In this document: in pieces, positions 49,550 through 58,389 of the stretch
Numbering within the stretch: position 1 is the first letter of the stretch
Layout of the letters: each line of letters starts with the position of its first letter
Assembly (NCBI GenBank): GCA_902594255.1
Contig: CACJLN010000001.1
Coordinates: forward strand, 1 to 64,000
Reading direction: 5' to 3'
Length of the DNA stretch: 64,000 nucleotides
Origin: an uncultured Pelagibacteraceae bacterium
Lineage (GTDB): Bacteria > Pseudomonadota > Alphaproteobacteria > Pelagibacterales > Pelagibacteraceae
Translations under genes and position numbers: made by a program
The notes under the pieces: generated by a model
Database searches by the model: none
The model's input: only the letters and a program-made list of their open reading frames with translations
What the model was told of the DNA's origin: nothing

Positions 49550-50395
49550 ATGAAAATTTACATACAAAGCAACAGAATTCAAGAAATTGCAGCAAAAGTT
49601 TCCTCAGAGACATTTAATTCCTTTGGCCTAAGTTCAAAAATTGTATTTGTTGAAGATTATAAGGAAATAACAAAATATTTTGGCAAGTCATATTTAAGAA
49701 AAGGTAAAAAAGTAATTTTTAAAGACGATTTACAATCTTTTACATTGTTAAGATTTTTAATACCAGAGTTGTCAGACTCAAAAAGTCCAATTATGATTAT
49801 CGATCCAGACATATTTGCAATTAAAAACCCAATATCAATTTTAAATGAAATAAAAAATGATCAGAAATTATATTGCACATTTATAGATAATAAACCCAGA
49901 ACCGAAATGATGGTTTTAAATCCAAAGAGTAAATTTTGGAGTTTTGAAAAAATCTTAAAAGATTTGTTTGATTTAAAAATTGATTATGATGATTTATTTA
50001 AACTCAAATTCTTAAGTTATAGTTCTTTGGAGAAATTAGACAGAAAATATAATTCTTTAGATGAAATTAATTATGAAACAGTTTTGCTTCATACAACTAA
50101 TAGAAAAACACAACCATGGAAGGAAGGTCTTAAAATTGATTTTGAAGTACATGCTTCAAAATTTAATAAATTTTGTAATTATTTTAAAAAAATAATTGGG
50201 CTTAAATACAATGAAGAAATCATTGGAAATTATTATAAAAAACATCCAAATAATGAGGTAATAGATTACCTTGTAAAGATTTTTAATAATGCATATAAAA
50301 ATAATGTTATAAGCAAGGATGATCTTTTGAATTTTTCTAAAAAAAGATATATTTCAAATGATTTCCTAAAAAAACTTGAACTCTCAAATAAATGA
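49550..50395 (+). CDS. Glycosyltransferase family 8-like protein
   Basis: A 281-residue GT-A-type protein. The DxD motif lies in MIIDPDIFAIKNPI (Asp85, Asp87). A later HTTNRKTQPWKEGLK (from His181) matches the HxxGxxKPW signature of GT8 galactosyl/glucosyltransferases. It opens a plus-strand cassette and ends four bases inside the next gene (ATGA), showing coupling. The similarity is by motif only and donor sugar unknown. Confidence 0.6.
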   Translation: MKIYIQSNRIQEIAAKVSSETFNSFGLSSKIVFVEDYKEITKYFGKSYLRKGKKVIFKDDLQSFTLLRFLIPELSDSKSPIMIIDPDIFAIKNPISILNEIKNDQKLYCTFIDNKPRTEMMVLNPKSKFWSFEKILKDLFDLKIDYDDLFKLKFLSYSSLEKLDRKYNSLDEINYETVLLHTTNRKTQPWKEGLKIDFEVHASKFNKFCNYFKKIIGLKYNEEIIGNYYKKHPNNEVIDYLVKIFNNAYKNNVISKDDLLNFSKKRYISNDFLKKLELSNK

Positions 50396-51351
50396 TTATT
50401 AAAAAAATTTTGATATTTTTTTTAAGCAAATTTTTTACAGGATCAATTAATAACATTTTAGAAAAAAAAAATATTATCGTACTTTATAGAAATGGTTCAG
50501 CTGTAGGTGAACTAGTTTATATGACAGCTATAATAAAAGAAATTTCTATTCAAAAAAAAAAGAAAATATTTCTCTTTACAAATAATCGCGAAATATTTCT
50601 AAATAACATTAGAATTTCAAAATTATTTTATATATCCAGCAAGAGTTTTATTTGGTTTTTTTTGAATAATTTAAATGGAAAGTCAATTAAAGAATTTAAC
50701 AGTATTCATGCTACAAAAAAAAATCATGAAAAACTAAGAAAATATTTCCTATATTTTCATTCAAATAATAGAATACATTTGGCTCATGCCATGTCAGAAC
50801 ATTTTAATTTAGATCTCGATTATAATAATATAGAAAATGAATTTTTTTTAACTAATGAAGAAATAAAAAAATTTAACGATAAAATTAATCTTCCATCAAA
50901 GTTTTCACTTATTCAATCAACAAGCAAACTTTCTTTTACAAAAAATAAAGAGTGGAAAATAGAAGGTATGCAGTCGATCGTAGACTATTTTAAAAATATT
51001 AAATGGATCCAAATAGGCAAATATGGAGAGCCGGTCTTAAACAATTGTGAAAATATGTTAAATTTGAATTTAAGAGAAGTGGCTTTTGTAATTTCAAAAT
51101 GTGATTTTATAGTTACTTATGAGGGCCTCTTTAATCATTTAGCTTCTTGTTTTCGTAAAAAAAGTTTTGTAATACATTCAGGCTTTCTGCCAGTAGAGGC
51201 TTTTAAATATAATAATAATATCATAATTGAACAAAATTCAAAAATGGATTGTTACCCTTGTTTTAATTTAGATTGTAATGAACATTCAAAAAAATTTTTA
51301 AATAATTTAGACAGCAAATATGTAATTAATGAAATAGAATTAAATTTATGA
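50392..51351 (+). CDS. GT9/heptosyltransferase-like protein
   Basis: A 319-residue protein. IVLYRNGSAVGELVYMTAIIKEI at the N-terminus resembles the GDAV/GD-type loop of heptosyltransferases. The C-terminal half has VAFVISKCDFIVTYEGLFNHLASCF, like the GT9 SxxxxxDxGxxHxAA block with Glu in place of the usual Asp. Cys residues cluster near the end (CYPCFNLDC). It probably acts on surface glycan. Overlap of four bases on both sides. Confidence 0.55.
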   Translation: MIIKKILIFFLSKFFTGSINNILEKKNIIVLYRNGSAVGELVYMTAIIKEISIQKKKKIFLFTNNREIFLNNIRISKLFYISSKSFIWFFLNNLNGKSIKEFNSIHATKKNHEKLRKYFLYFHSNNRIHLAHAMSEHFNLDLDYNNIENEFFLTNEEIKKFNDKINLPSKFSLIQSTSKLSFTKNKEWKIEGMQSIVDYFKNIKWIQIGKYGEPVLNNCENMLNLNLREVAFVISKCDFIVTYEGLFNHLASCFRKKSFVIHSGFLPVEAFKYNNNIIIEQNSKMDCYPCFNLDCNEHSKKFLNNLDSKYVINEIELNL

Positions 51352-52184
51352 TTAATTTAAATATTTTACAAAATTTTGATAAAAAATTTTATTTTTCAAA
51401 TCCATACCCATATTTTGTTATTGAAAAATGCTTTTCTGATAAAATTTATAACTTATTATATAGAGATTATAATTTGATAATTAATTATTTAAAAAAAGAT
51501 TATGATTTTAAAAATCTTAATAATGTAAGATTGCAAATCAACTCGGAAAATCTGCTGAAAGAAGAAATTTTTAAAAAAACAATTTGGTATGATTTTATTA
51601 AATACCATACCTCAAAAAAATTTTTTTTAGATTTAATAGAAATATTCCATGATGACTTAAGCGATTATTATCCTAAAATATTTTCTTCTTTAAAGATACA
51701 TCAAAATGATGAAAATTTTTTAAAGGTAAGGAGTAGAGAAAATCATAATCACAAATTTGTTATTGATTGTCAGCCTGGAATAAATACCTATGTGCGTAAG
51801 AAATCTAAGGTCAGAGGTCCACACGTTGACAATCCTGTAGAAATATTTGGAGGTTTATTTTATCTACGTGATAATGATGATACTTCCCAAGGTGGTGACC
51901 TGGAAATTTATGACACTGAAGATAAAAAAATTTTATTTGAAGGTAAGGCTGAAGTCAAAAATAGAGATTGTTTAAAAAAAGTTAAAACTTACAAATATGG
52001 AAAAAATAAATGTATATTTTTTTTAAATTCTCTAAAAACTATACATGGTATATCAGAAAGATCTGAGACAAACTTTACTAGAAATCTTACTAATTTTACA
52101 ATTGAAACATATTTTTTTAATAAATTATTTGATATTGAAAGAGGTGGAATAAAAAATTTACTTAAAAAAATATTGAAAAGATGA
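51348..52184 (+). CDS. 2-oxoglutarate/Fe(II)-dependent oxygenase-like protein (copy 1)
   Basis: A 278-residue cytosolic protein. The iron triad is seen as His159-x-Asp161 in RGPHVDNP and His233 in TIHGIS, with a candidate 2OG-binding Arg245. The core FGGLFYLRDNDDTSQGGDLEIY is typical of the prolyl-hydroxylase-like 2OG superfamily. It is clearly paralogous to the next gene. Substrate may be a glycan, a lipid or a protein residue. No signal peptide. Confidence 0.75.
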   Translation: MINLNILQNFDKKFYFSNPYPYFVIEKCFSDKIYNLLYRDYNLIINYLKKDYDFKNLNNVRLQINSENLLKEEIFKKTIWYDFIKYHTSKKFFLDLIEIFHDDLSDYYPKIFSSLKIHQNDENFLKVRSRENHNHKFVIDCQPGINTYVRKKSKVRGPHVDNPVEIFGGLFYLRDNDDTSQGGDLEIYDTEDKKILFEGKAEVKNRDCLKKVKTYKYGKNKCIFFLNSLKTIHGISERSETNFTRNLTNFTIETYFFNKLFDIERGGIKNLLKKILKR

Positions 52185-52197
52185 TACTTACAAAAAC

Positions 52198-53079
52198 ATG
52201 GAAAAGATAAGTATATTAAATAACTTTGATAAATCTAAATATTTTTTGGATCCTTATCCACATCTGATTATAGATAAGGTATTTGATGATAAAATTTACG
52301 AAGAATTAGAAACAGATTTTCAAAAATATCTTATAAATGAGTTTCAACGTAAAAAAGAATTTTTAAATGAAAATACTAGAGTACAACTTGCAGCTTCAGA
52401 AATTTCAAAAAATAAAAATTTGAAAAGTAAAATTTGGAAAGACTTTGTTGACTATCACTGTTCAAAAGAATTTTTCCTAGAATTTTTTAAAATATTTGAA
52501 AATGAAATATATAGATTATTACCCGATGTTTATAAAAAAATTCAACAAAACCAAAGTAAAGAAAATTTTATCGAGATGAGAGGTGGTTATCACAAATCTA
52601 GAGCTGAGTTAGCGAAACAAAATTCAAAATGTGACTTTGTTCTTGACTGTCAACCTTCTATTACGACACCAAATATTAATGGTCAAAAATCAGTAAGAGG
52701 TCCACATGTTGACAGTCCATTCAAACTTTACGCAGGATTATTTTATCTTAGAAATCCTAAAGACCAATTAGAGGGGGGAGATATAGTTTTATACAAACCT
52801 AAAAATAAGGTTAAATTTAATAACAAAACAAATGTAATTAACTACAATGATCTAGAGCGGAGTAAAGTTTTTAAATATGGAATAAATAATCTTGTTATGC
52901 ATCTGAACACCCCATTAACAGTTCATGGAGTTTCAAAAAGAGCTACAGGTAATTTTAATAGAAACCTCGTTAACATTATTGCTGAAAGTTATAGAGAAGA
53001 TAAGCTATTCAATCTTAATTACCAAAACAACATTTTTGCAAATATATCGAATAAATTTAAAAAATATTTGAACTTGTAA
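52198..53079 (+). CDS. 2-oxoglutarate/Fe(II)-dependent oxygenase-like protein (copy 2)
   Basis: A 293-residue paralogue of the preceding protein. Both share an N-terminal FDKxxYFxxPYP block, DCQP before the active site, the RGPHVD motif (His170, Asp172), YAGLFYLR, and the distal TVHGVS (His243) and Arg255. Iron and 2OG ligands are intact in both copies, so both are probably active. Divergence is wide outside motifs, suggesting different substrates. Gap from copy 1 is 13 bases. Confidence 0.75.
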   Translation: MEKISILNNFDKSKYFLDPYPHLIIDKVFDDKIYEELETDFQKYLINEFQRKKEFLNENTRVQLAASEISKNKNLKSKIWKDFVDYHCSKEFFLEFFKIFENEIYRLLPDVYKKIQQNQSKENFIEMRGGYHKSRAELAKQNSKCDFVLDCQPSITTPNINGQKSVRGPHVDSPFKLYAGLFYLRNPKDQLEGGDIVLYKPKNKVKFNNKTNVINYNDLERSKVFKYGINNLVMHLNTPLTVHGVSKRATGNFNRNLVNIIAESYREDKLFNLNYQNNIFANISNKFKKYLNL

Positions 53080-53088
53080 TTTGGTTTG

Positions 53089-53991
53089 ATGCGGAAAATT
53101 ATATTCCACATAGGAAATCACAAAACAGGCTCATCAACACTACAAAAATTTTTATATAAAAATAAAAAAATTTTAAATAATAACAAAATTCTTTATCCAA
53201 ACGAATGTATAAGATATGGGGATTATGCACACCACAATTTGGCTTTTGAACTAGCTAATTTTAATCAATATAACCGTAAATTTGGAAACTACAAAAAATT
53301 TTTAAAAATTGTTAGAGAAAATAAAAAAAAGGATATCTTAATAAGTTCAGAAAATTTTGAAAAACTAAAGTTTAATCATAAATTTAGTAAATTCATTCGT
53401 AAAATAAAAAAAATGAATTATAATTTTATAGTTATTTTTTTTTTTAGAGAAAGAATATCTTTATACCAAACTATGATCGCTGAACTGGTGAAATCTGGCT
53501 ATATCTTTAAAAATTCAGATCATTTTAAAAATATAAGAATGATTAAAAAAAACGGTTATTTTGAATATGATAATCATAAATTTTGGTTCAGCAAAAAAAA
53601 GGAGGTAATTGAAATTTTGAAATATTTCCCTGTTTCTAAAAAAAATATTGTTTGTATTAATTACAAAAAAAATAAAACTGTGAATTTATTTTTAAATCAA
53701 ATTTTAAATAACAAAAAAAAAATAAATTTTTACAAAAGTAATTTAATTTTCCCAAAAAATATCAATTTACGTAATGGATATTATAAAATCCATCAAATTA
53801 ACTCTTTAAATAAAATTAGAAAGATAATATTTGAAATTAATTTTGAAAACTTTATCTTCTCTTTTTTTCAACTAATTTTAACTATTTCAAAACTTTCTTA
53901 TTTTAAAGTTAGATCGGCTATATTTGAGGATTATAAAAAACAAATTTTACCAAATAAATACATATCAAAATTACAATCGCTTAGGTTATAA
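53089..53991 (+). CDS. Sulfotransferase-like protein
   Basis: A 300-residue P-loop protein. KIIFHIGNHKTGSSTLQKFL near the start resembles the 5'-phosphosulfate loop of sulfotransferases. FIVIFFFRERISLYQTMIAEL is the counterpart of the 3'-phosphate-binding segment with an Arg. It would transfer sulfate from PAPS to a glycan or protein hydroxyl. A TTG three bases earlier is not needed; the ATG is chosen. It is the fifth gene of the cassette. Family assignment is moderate. Confidence 0.72.
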   Translation: MRKIIFHIGNHKTGSSTLQKFLYKNKKILNNNKILYPNECIRYGDYAHHNLAFELANFNQYNRKFGNYKKFLKIVRENKKKDILISSENFEKLKFNHKFSKFIRKIKKMNYNFIVIFFFRERISLYQTMIAELVKSGYIFKNSDHFKNIRMIKKNGYFEYDNHKFWFSKKKEVIEILKYFPVSKKNIVCINYKKNKTVNLFLNQILNNKKKINFYKSNLIFPKNINLRNGYYKIHQINSLNKIRKIIFEINFENFIFSFFQLILTISKLSYFKVRSAIFEDYKKQILPNKYISKLQSLRL

Positions 53992-54066
53992 TATTTTTAA
54001 AGTTTAAATTATTATAATTATAGATTTACTTAATAGAATTAATATAATAAATAATTAATAATTTTT

Positions 54067-55122
54067 ATGATGCAGAAAGACAAATATCAATATAGTGTAG
54101 AAATTGCTGGAAGCTGCAATTTAAGGTGTCCGTCATGTCCTGTAGGAAATATGAGAGACAAAAAAGAAGAGAGACCTACCCAGCTAATTGAAAGCGACCT
54201 TTTTTATAAAATAATTGATAAAATTGTAGAAGAGTCTATAAACAAAAATTGTTTTGTTTCTGTATTTGATTGGGGAGAACCTACACTTCATCCTGAACTA
54301 CCTAAATTTATTTCCTATATTAATCAAAAAGGTCTCAAATCTAGAATTTCAAGCAATTTAAACCATGAAGCAGATTTTCGTTCAATTATAAAATCTAATC
54401 CAACAGAATTTCAAATTTCAATTTCTGGTTTTTCATCTGACATTTATTCTACTACTCATGCTAGAGGAAACATTTTTAAAGTAAAATCCCATATGTACAA
54501 GTTAAGACAATATGCAAATCAGTTTAAAAGTAATACTGAATTTCATGTTTGTTACCATGTTTATAAACACAATTTTTCAGAAGATTTTGAAAATATGAAA
54601 AAATTAAGTAAAGAACTCAATTTTAAATTTATTCCAATTTTGGCAAAATTAATGCCTATTGAAAAAAATCTTGCATATATAATGAATAAAAAAGTTGACG
54701 GAAATAAATCTATCAGTCAAAAAAATACTATTAATGAAGAAGATAAAAAATTAATTGATTTGTTATTTGTAGATCCCTACGAAGAATATAAAAACTGGAA
54801 GAAACAAACAGCGTCAAAAAGAAATAATTTGACAAGTTATTGTACTAAGCGTGAATACAAAACACCTATTAGAGTTGATGGGAGTGTTGGCCTTTGTTGT
54901 GCGGTCTACAATACGAAATTAAAAGTTGTAAATAATTTTTTAGATCTTCCACATAATGAAATTCATGAGTTAAGAAAAAAAAATGACTATTGTGGTACTT
55001 GTATGGAACATGGTTTACACGATAACTGGAAAATGAAGCAATCTCAATTTTTTTACAAAAATTTGCTAGGAAATAATTTTATTTCAAAAATTCAGAGAAA
55101 AATATTTAAAAAAATTGTTTAA
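54067..55122 (+). CDS. Radical SAM/SPASM domain protein
   Basis: A 351-residue enzyme. The [4Fe-4S] motif CNLRCPSC has Cys17, Cys21 and Cys24. VFDWGEPTLHP is the conserved glycine-containing strand. The C-terminal part (about 275-335) holds a SPASM-like set of Cys, with GLCCAVYN and CGTCMEHGL. Such proteins modify peptides or sugars with extra clusters. It lies at the end of the cassette, after a 75-base AT-rich gap, and its stop shares TTAA with a convergent gene. Substrate unknown. Confidence 0.87.
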   Translation: MMQKDKYQYSVEIAGSCNLRCPSCPVGNMRDKKEERPTQLIESDLFYKIIDKIVEESINKNCFVSVFDWGEPTLHPELPKFISYINQKGLKSRISSNLNHEADFRSIIKSNPTEFQISISGFSSDIYSTTHARGNIFKVKSHMYKLRQYANQFKSNTEFHVCYHVYKHNFSEDFENMKKLSKELNFKFIPILAKLMPIEKNLAYIMNKKVDGNKSISQKNTINEEDKKLIDLLFVDPYEEYKNWKKQTASKRNNLTSYCTKREYKTPIRVDGSVGLCCAVYNTKLKVVNNFLDLPHNEIHELRKKNDYCGTCMEHGLHDNWKMKQSQFFYKNLLGNNFISKIQRKIFKKIV

Positions 55123-55871
55123 TTAGGCAATAATATAAAATGTCTTTTAGTTATATTCCTGATTGTGTAGTTATTTTTTCTTATGAGATCAGTAATATTG
55201 TCTAAATCTTTACTTTCCACAAAAATTTTTGGTCTCTTATTTTTTGAGTAAAATTCAAAAATCTGTTTTAATATATTGATTTCATTTCTAACTATTTCGC
55301 CTTTTAAATTTCTTGCATCTACATCTATAAAAATAAAATCTAAATCTTTGTTAATATTTTTATTAAAAAAATTTTCAAAAGATATAGTTTTAACATTTTT
55401 ACCTTTTACATCTATGGTGTTTTCGTCACCTATAGCATCACAAAATAACTTTACATTATTAAGATTATTTATCTCAATATTTTTTGTTAAATAATTTTCA
55501 TAATAATTTGAATTAGGTTCAACAGCGTAAATTGTTCCATTTTTTGATAATTTTGCAAATTGAATTGTAAAATAACCATAAGCTGATCCTATTTCGAGCA
55601 CATTATAATTTTCTTTAACATATTTTTTTAAAACAAGTGAAGTAAGAGGTTCATATAGCCCCCACGTTCTAAAAAGTTTTGTTGGAAATTTGAATTTTTT
55701 TGGATCTTCAATATCTATATAAAATTTAAAATTATTTAAAGTTGATTTTACAAGAACATTTCTAATTCTTTTTTCCCGATGATAATTGATTTGTCCAATT
55801 AATGTAATAAACTTTATAATTAATCTTAATCCAAAACCATCAAAGATAAATTTATAAAATGGATTTATCAT
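55119..55871 (-). CDS. FkbM family methyltransferase
   Basis: A 250-residue SAM enzyme. VLEIGSAYGYFTIQFAKL (motif I), IYAVEPNSNYYENYL (motif II) and DFIFIDVDARNLKGEIV (motif IV) follow FkbM order. It usually O-methylates sugars or polyketide-like hydroxyls. It is the most downstream gene of a nine-gene minus-strand operon from the right edge and ends convergently with the radical SAM gene. It overlaps the TylF-like gene by four bases. Confidence 0.88.
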   Translation of the reverse strand: MINPFYKFIFDGFGLRLIIKFITLIGQINYHREKRIRNVLVKSTLNNFKFYIDIEDPKKFKFPTKLFRTWGLYEPLTSLVLKKYVKENYNVLEIGSAYGYFTIQFAKLSKNGTIYAVEPNSNYYENYLTKNIEINNLNNVKLFCDAIGDENTIDVKGKNVKTISFENFFNKNINKDLDFIFIDVDARNLKGEIVRNEINILKQIFEFYSKNKRPKIFVESKDLDNITDLIRKNNYTIRNITKRHFILLPN

Positions 55872-56647
55872 TTAATAATAAAACGACTATTATTATCAAT
55901 CTTACATAATAAATATTTTTTATTTTTAAAGAAATCATCAATAGCTTTTTTTGCTCCTAACCAATTTGAGTAATCGTCGAAAATGATTACACCACCTTTG
56001 GAGACTCTTTTAAAGAGATAATTTAATTCAGTTCTTGTCGAGTTATAAAAATCTGTATCAAGCCTGAGAAGACATATTTTTTTTGGCAAATTTTTTTTAA
56101 TCTTTAAGGTATTTTCAACTTTTCCTTTAATAAATTTAAATTTCTTTAAACTTTTTTTTCCACAAAATTTTGAAATATTTTTTTTGACATCAACTATAGG
56201 AGAAAAATTCCAGCCTTCCTTTGTGTTAGATGTTTTTTTCCATTTTTCTAGAACTTGTGACAGATTTTTATTAATTTTTTTATCATGTTTGCTAGGTTCT
56301 GGCATACCTTCAAATGTATCATACAAGTAAAAGTTTTTTTTCATTTTAAATTTTTCTGAAAATGTTAAATAGCTTAAAATACTAACACCTCCTTTCCATA
56401 TACCTGTTTCAGCATAGTCACCATGAATTTTATTTTTTTTAATATATTTTATTGCAGACAATAAAAACGTTAAATTACTTGAACTTACCATTGTTAAATT
56501 CAAAATTTTTTTAACTCTTCTAATTTCATTTTTAGTGAGGTCATCTAAAGTTATAGGTTTTTTAATATCCTCTACAATGATTCTTAAATTGTGTTTTTGT
56601 AAAATTTTATTAAGTTTTAAAATTATTTTTTTAATAATTAATCTCAT
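55868..56647 (-). CDS. TylF/MycF-like O-methyltransferase
   Basis: A 259-residue enzyme of the metal-dependent TylF family. GDYAETGIWKGGVSILSYL gives the SAM site, LYDTFEGMPEPSKHD is diagnostic, and LLRLDTDFYNSTRTELNYLF with IIFDDYSNW supplies the metal-binding Asp pair. TylF-type enzymes O-methylate sugars in macrolides and glycans. It overlaps the ABC transporter and FkbM genes by four bases each. Confidence 0.9.
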   Translation of the reverse strand: MRLIIKKIILKLNKILQKHNLRIIVEDIKKPITLDDLTKNEIRRVKKILNLTMVSSSNLTFLLSAIKYIKKNKIHGDYAETGIWKGGVSILSYLTFSEKFKMKKNFYLYDTFEGMPEPSKHDKKINKNLSQVLEKWKKTSNTKEGWNFSPIVDVKKNISKFCGKKSLKKFKFIKGKVENTLKIKKNLPKKICLLRLDTDFYNSTRTELNYLFKRVSKGGVIIFDDYSNWLGAKKAIDDFFKNKKYLLCKIDNNSRFIIK

Positions 56648-58389
56648 CTTTTGATCTCTAATACTTTTTTATTCTCTACTTTGTAAACTTTTTCAAAAAT
56701 TTCTCTCAAATTTGGGTCATGAGTTACAAGAATTAATGTTAAATCTTGATTTTTCAAAAGATCATTGAGAATTTCTTTTTCTAATTTCTTATCTAAATTT
56801 GCTGTTGTTTCGTCTAATAAGACAATCTTTTTATTAAAATAGAATAACCTTGCTAAAGCTAATCTTTTTGCCTGACCTTCGGAAATATTTTTAAAATTTG
56901 GATTTATCTTAAAATCAAATAATTTCGAATTATCACAGAATTCTTTTAATCCTCCAAACATTAGTGATTCTTTTGCTTTTTCAATATCTATTTCATCAGC
57001 TTTTTTTCCAAAAGCAACATTTTCAATTAATGGCGCATTAATAAATGAGATGTTTTGAGAGATTAGTCCAATCTTAGTTTTAAGAGAATTAAGTGTTTCA
57101 TTATCTATCTTTTTACCATTTATTAAAACTTCTCCACTAAAATTATCTCTAAAACCACAAATTATTTCTAACAAAACTGATTTACCTTCACCTGAGTCTC
57201 CATAAATTAAGATTTTTTCACCTTTGTTAATATCTAGATTTAAATCTTCAAATACAATCTTATCCTTAAACTTAAAATTAATATTTTTTAATTTTATATC
57301 CTTAATTTCAAAATCATCCTCAAATTTTTTATTTTGTCTACTCTCATTTTTAGAAATTGCCTCTTTTACAATTCGCTTATTGAGATATATTTTTGGATAA
57401 TCTTGTTTAAGGAAATTAATGATATACACCTGGGCTCCTAATATTTCTAAATAATTTCTAGTAATTTGAACTATATAAGGAATAATTCTAATCAAAGCAA
57501 AAACTAAGGTAGCAAAAAAAATAAAAGTTTCATCTTTTGAGCTTGTCTGCGAAAAATTTATAAAAAAAATTGTAATAATTATTATTAAGCAAAATTCAAT
57601 TAACAATTTTGGTAAATTTCTTAAGATTATTAATTTAAGTTGAGATCTGTATAATTTGTTTGAACTTTCATAAAACTTTTTTGCAAAAAAACTCTCAGCA
57701 AAAAATAATTTAATTTCTTTAAAGTTTTGAATAATATTTCCTGGAGATAAAAAAGTATCAACATTATAAGACCTCTCCAACGTAGAAATTTTACTAAAAA
57801 TCTTATTTATTTGAGGAGTAAAAAGTATAGAGAATATTATTACACAAAATATAAGGATATAAATTGTATAAAAGTTAAAATATACTAGATAAGCGAAAAC
57901 AATTGAAATAATTATTAAATTTTTTAGTATTATACAAAATGATCCAAATCCAGTAGTTAGAAACTTACCTGGATCAATATTGATTTTGTTTATCAATTCA
58001 TTCGTAGGAATATTTGCGATTTCTTTAAAATCCTTTTTAATATATTCATTAAAAACGTATGTTCTGAAATGTAAATACTTTTTTGAAATGATTTTTTGAA
58101 TCAAATAATTGCTAAAAAAAGACGTGAAAATATTTAATGTAAATAAAATTACGAAAGTAATTATCACAAAGTTTTGATTAGGCATTAATTCATTTAATGA
58201 AATTATTTTTGACAATATGTTATTGTTTGCCTCACCCTCAGCAAAGATAGTTGCCATAAGATAACTAAAAGCACCTAGTCCTAATAGTTCCAATACTGCG
58301 GCAAATAAAGAGATAGAAATAACATAAAAAAATTCCTTTTTGAGATCTGTCTTATTGATACCATTTATTAAAATTTTAAGTATTTTCAT
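56644..58389 (-). CDS. ABC transporter, fused permease and ATPase (PglK-like flippase)
   Basis: A 581-residue half transporter. About six helices occupy residues 20-310. The ATPase has Walker A GDSGEGKS (397-404), Q-loop Gln445, signature ISEGQ (502-506), Walker B KIVLLDE (521-527) and His557. In this context it likely flips lipid-linked glycan to the periplasm. The Walker B is followed by TT rather than P, as in exporters. It forms a homodimer, as no partner gene is seen. Confidence 0.87.
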   Translation of the reverse strand: MKILKILINGINKTDLKKEFFYVISISLFAAVLELLGLGAFSYLMATIFAEGEANNNILSKIISLNELMPNQNFVIITFVILFTLNIFTSFFSNYLIQKIISKKYLHFRTYVFNEYIKKDFKEIANIPTNELINKINIDPGKFLTTGFGSFCIILKNLIIISIVFAYLVYFNFYTIYILIFCVIIFSILFTPQINKIFSKISTLERSYNVDTFLSPGNIIQNFKEIKLFFAESFFAKKFYESSNKLYRSQLKLIILRNLPKLLIEFCLIIIITIFFINFSQTSSKDETFIFFATLVFALIRIIPYIVQITRNYLEILGAQVYIINFLKQDYPKIYLNKRIVKEAISKNESRQNKKFEDDFEIKDIKLKNINFKFKDKIVFEDLNLDINKGEKILIYGDSGEGKSVLLEIICGFRDNFSGEVLINGKKIDNETLNSLKTKIGLISQNISFINAPLIENVAFGKKADEIDIEKAKESLMFGGLKEFCDNSKLFDFKINPNFKNISEGQAKRLALARLFYFNKKIVLLDETTANLDKKLEKEILNDLLKNQDLTLILVTHDPNLREIFEKVYKVENKKVLEIKR

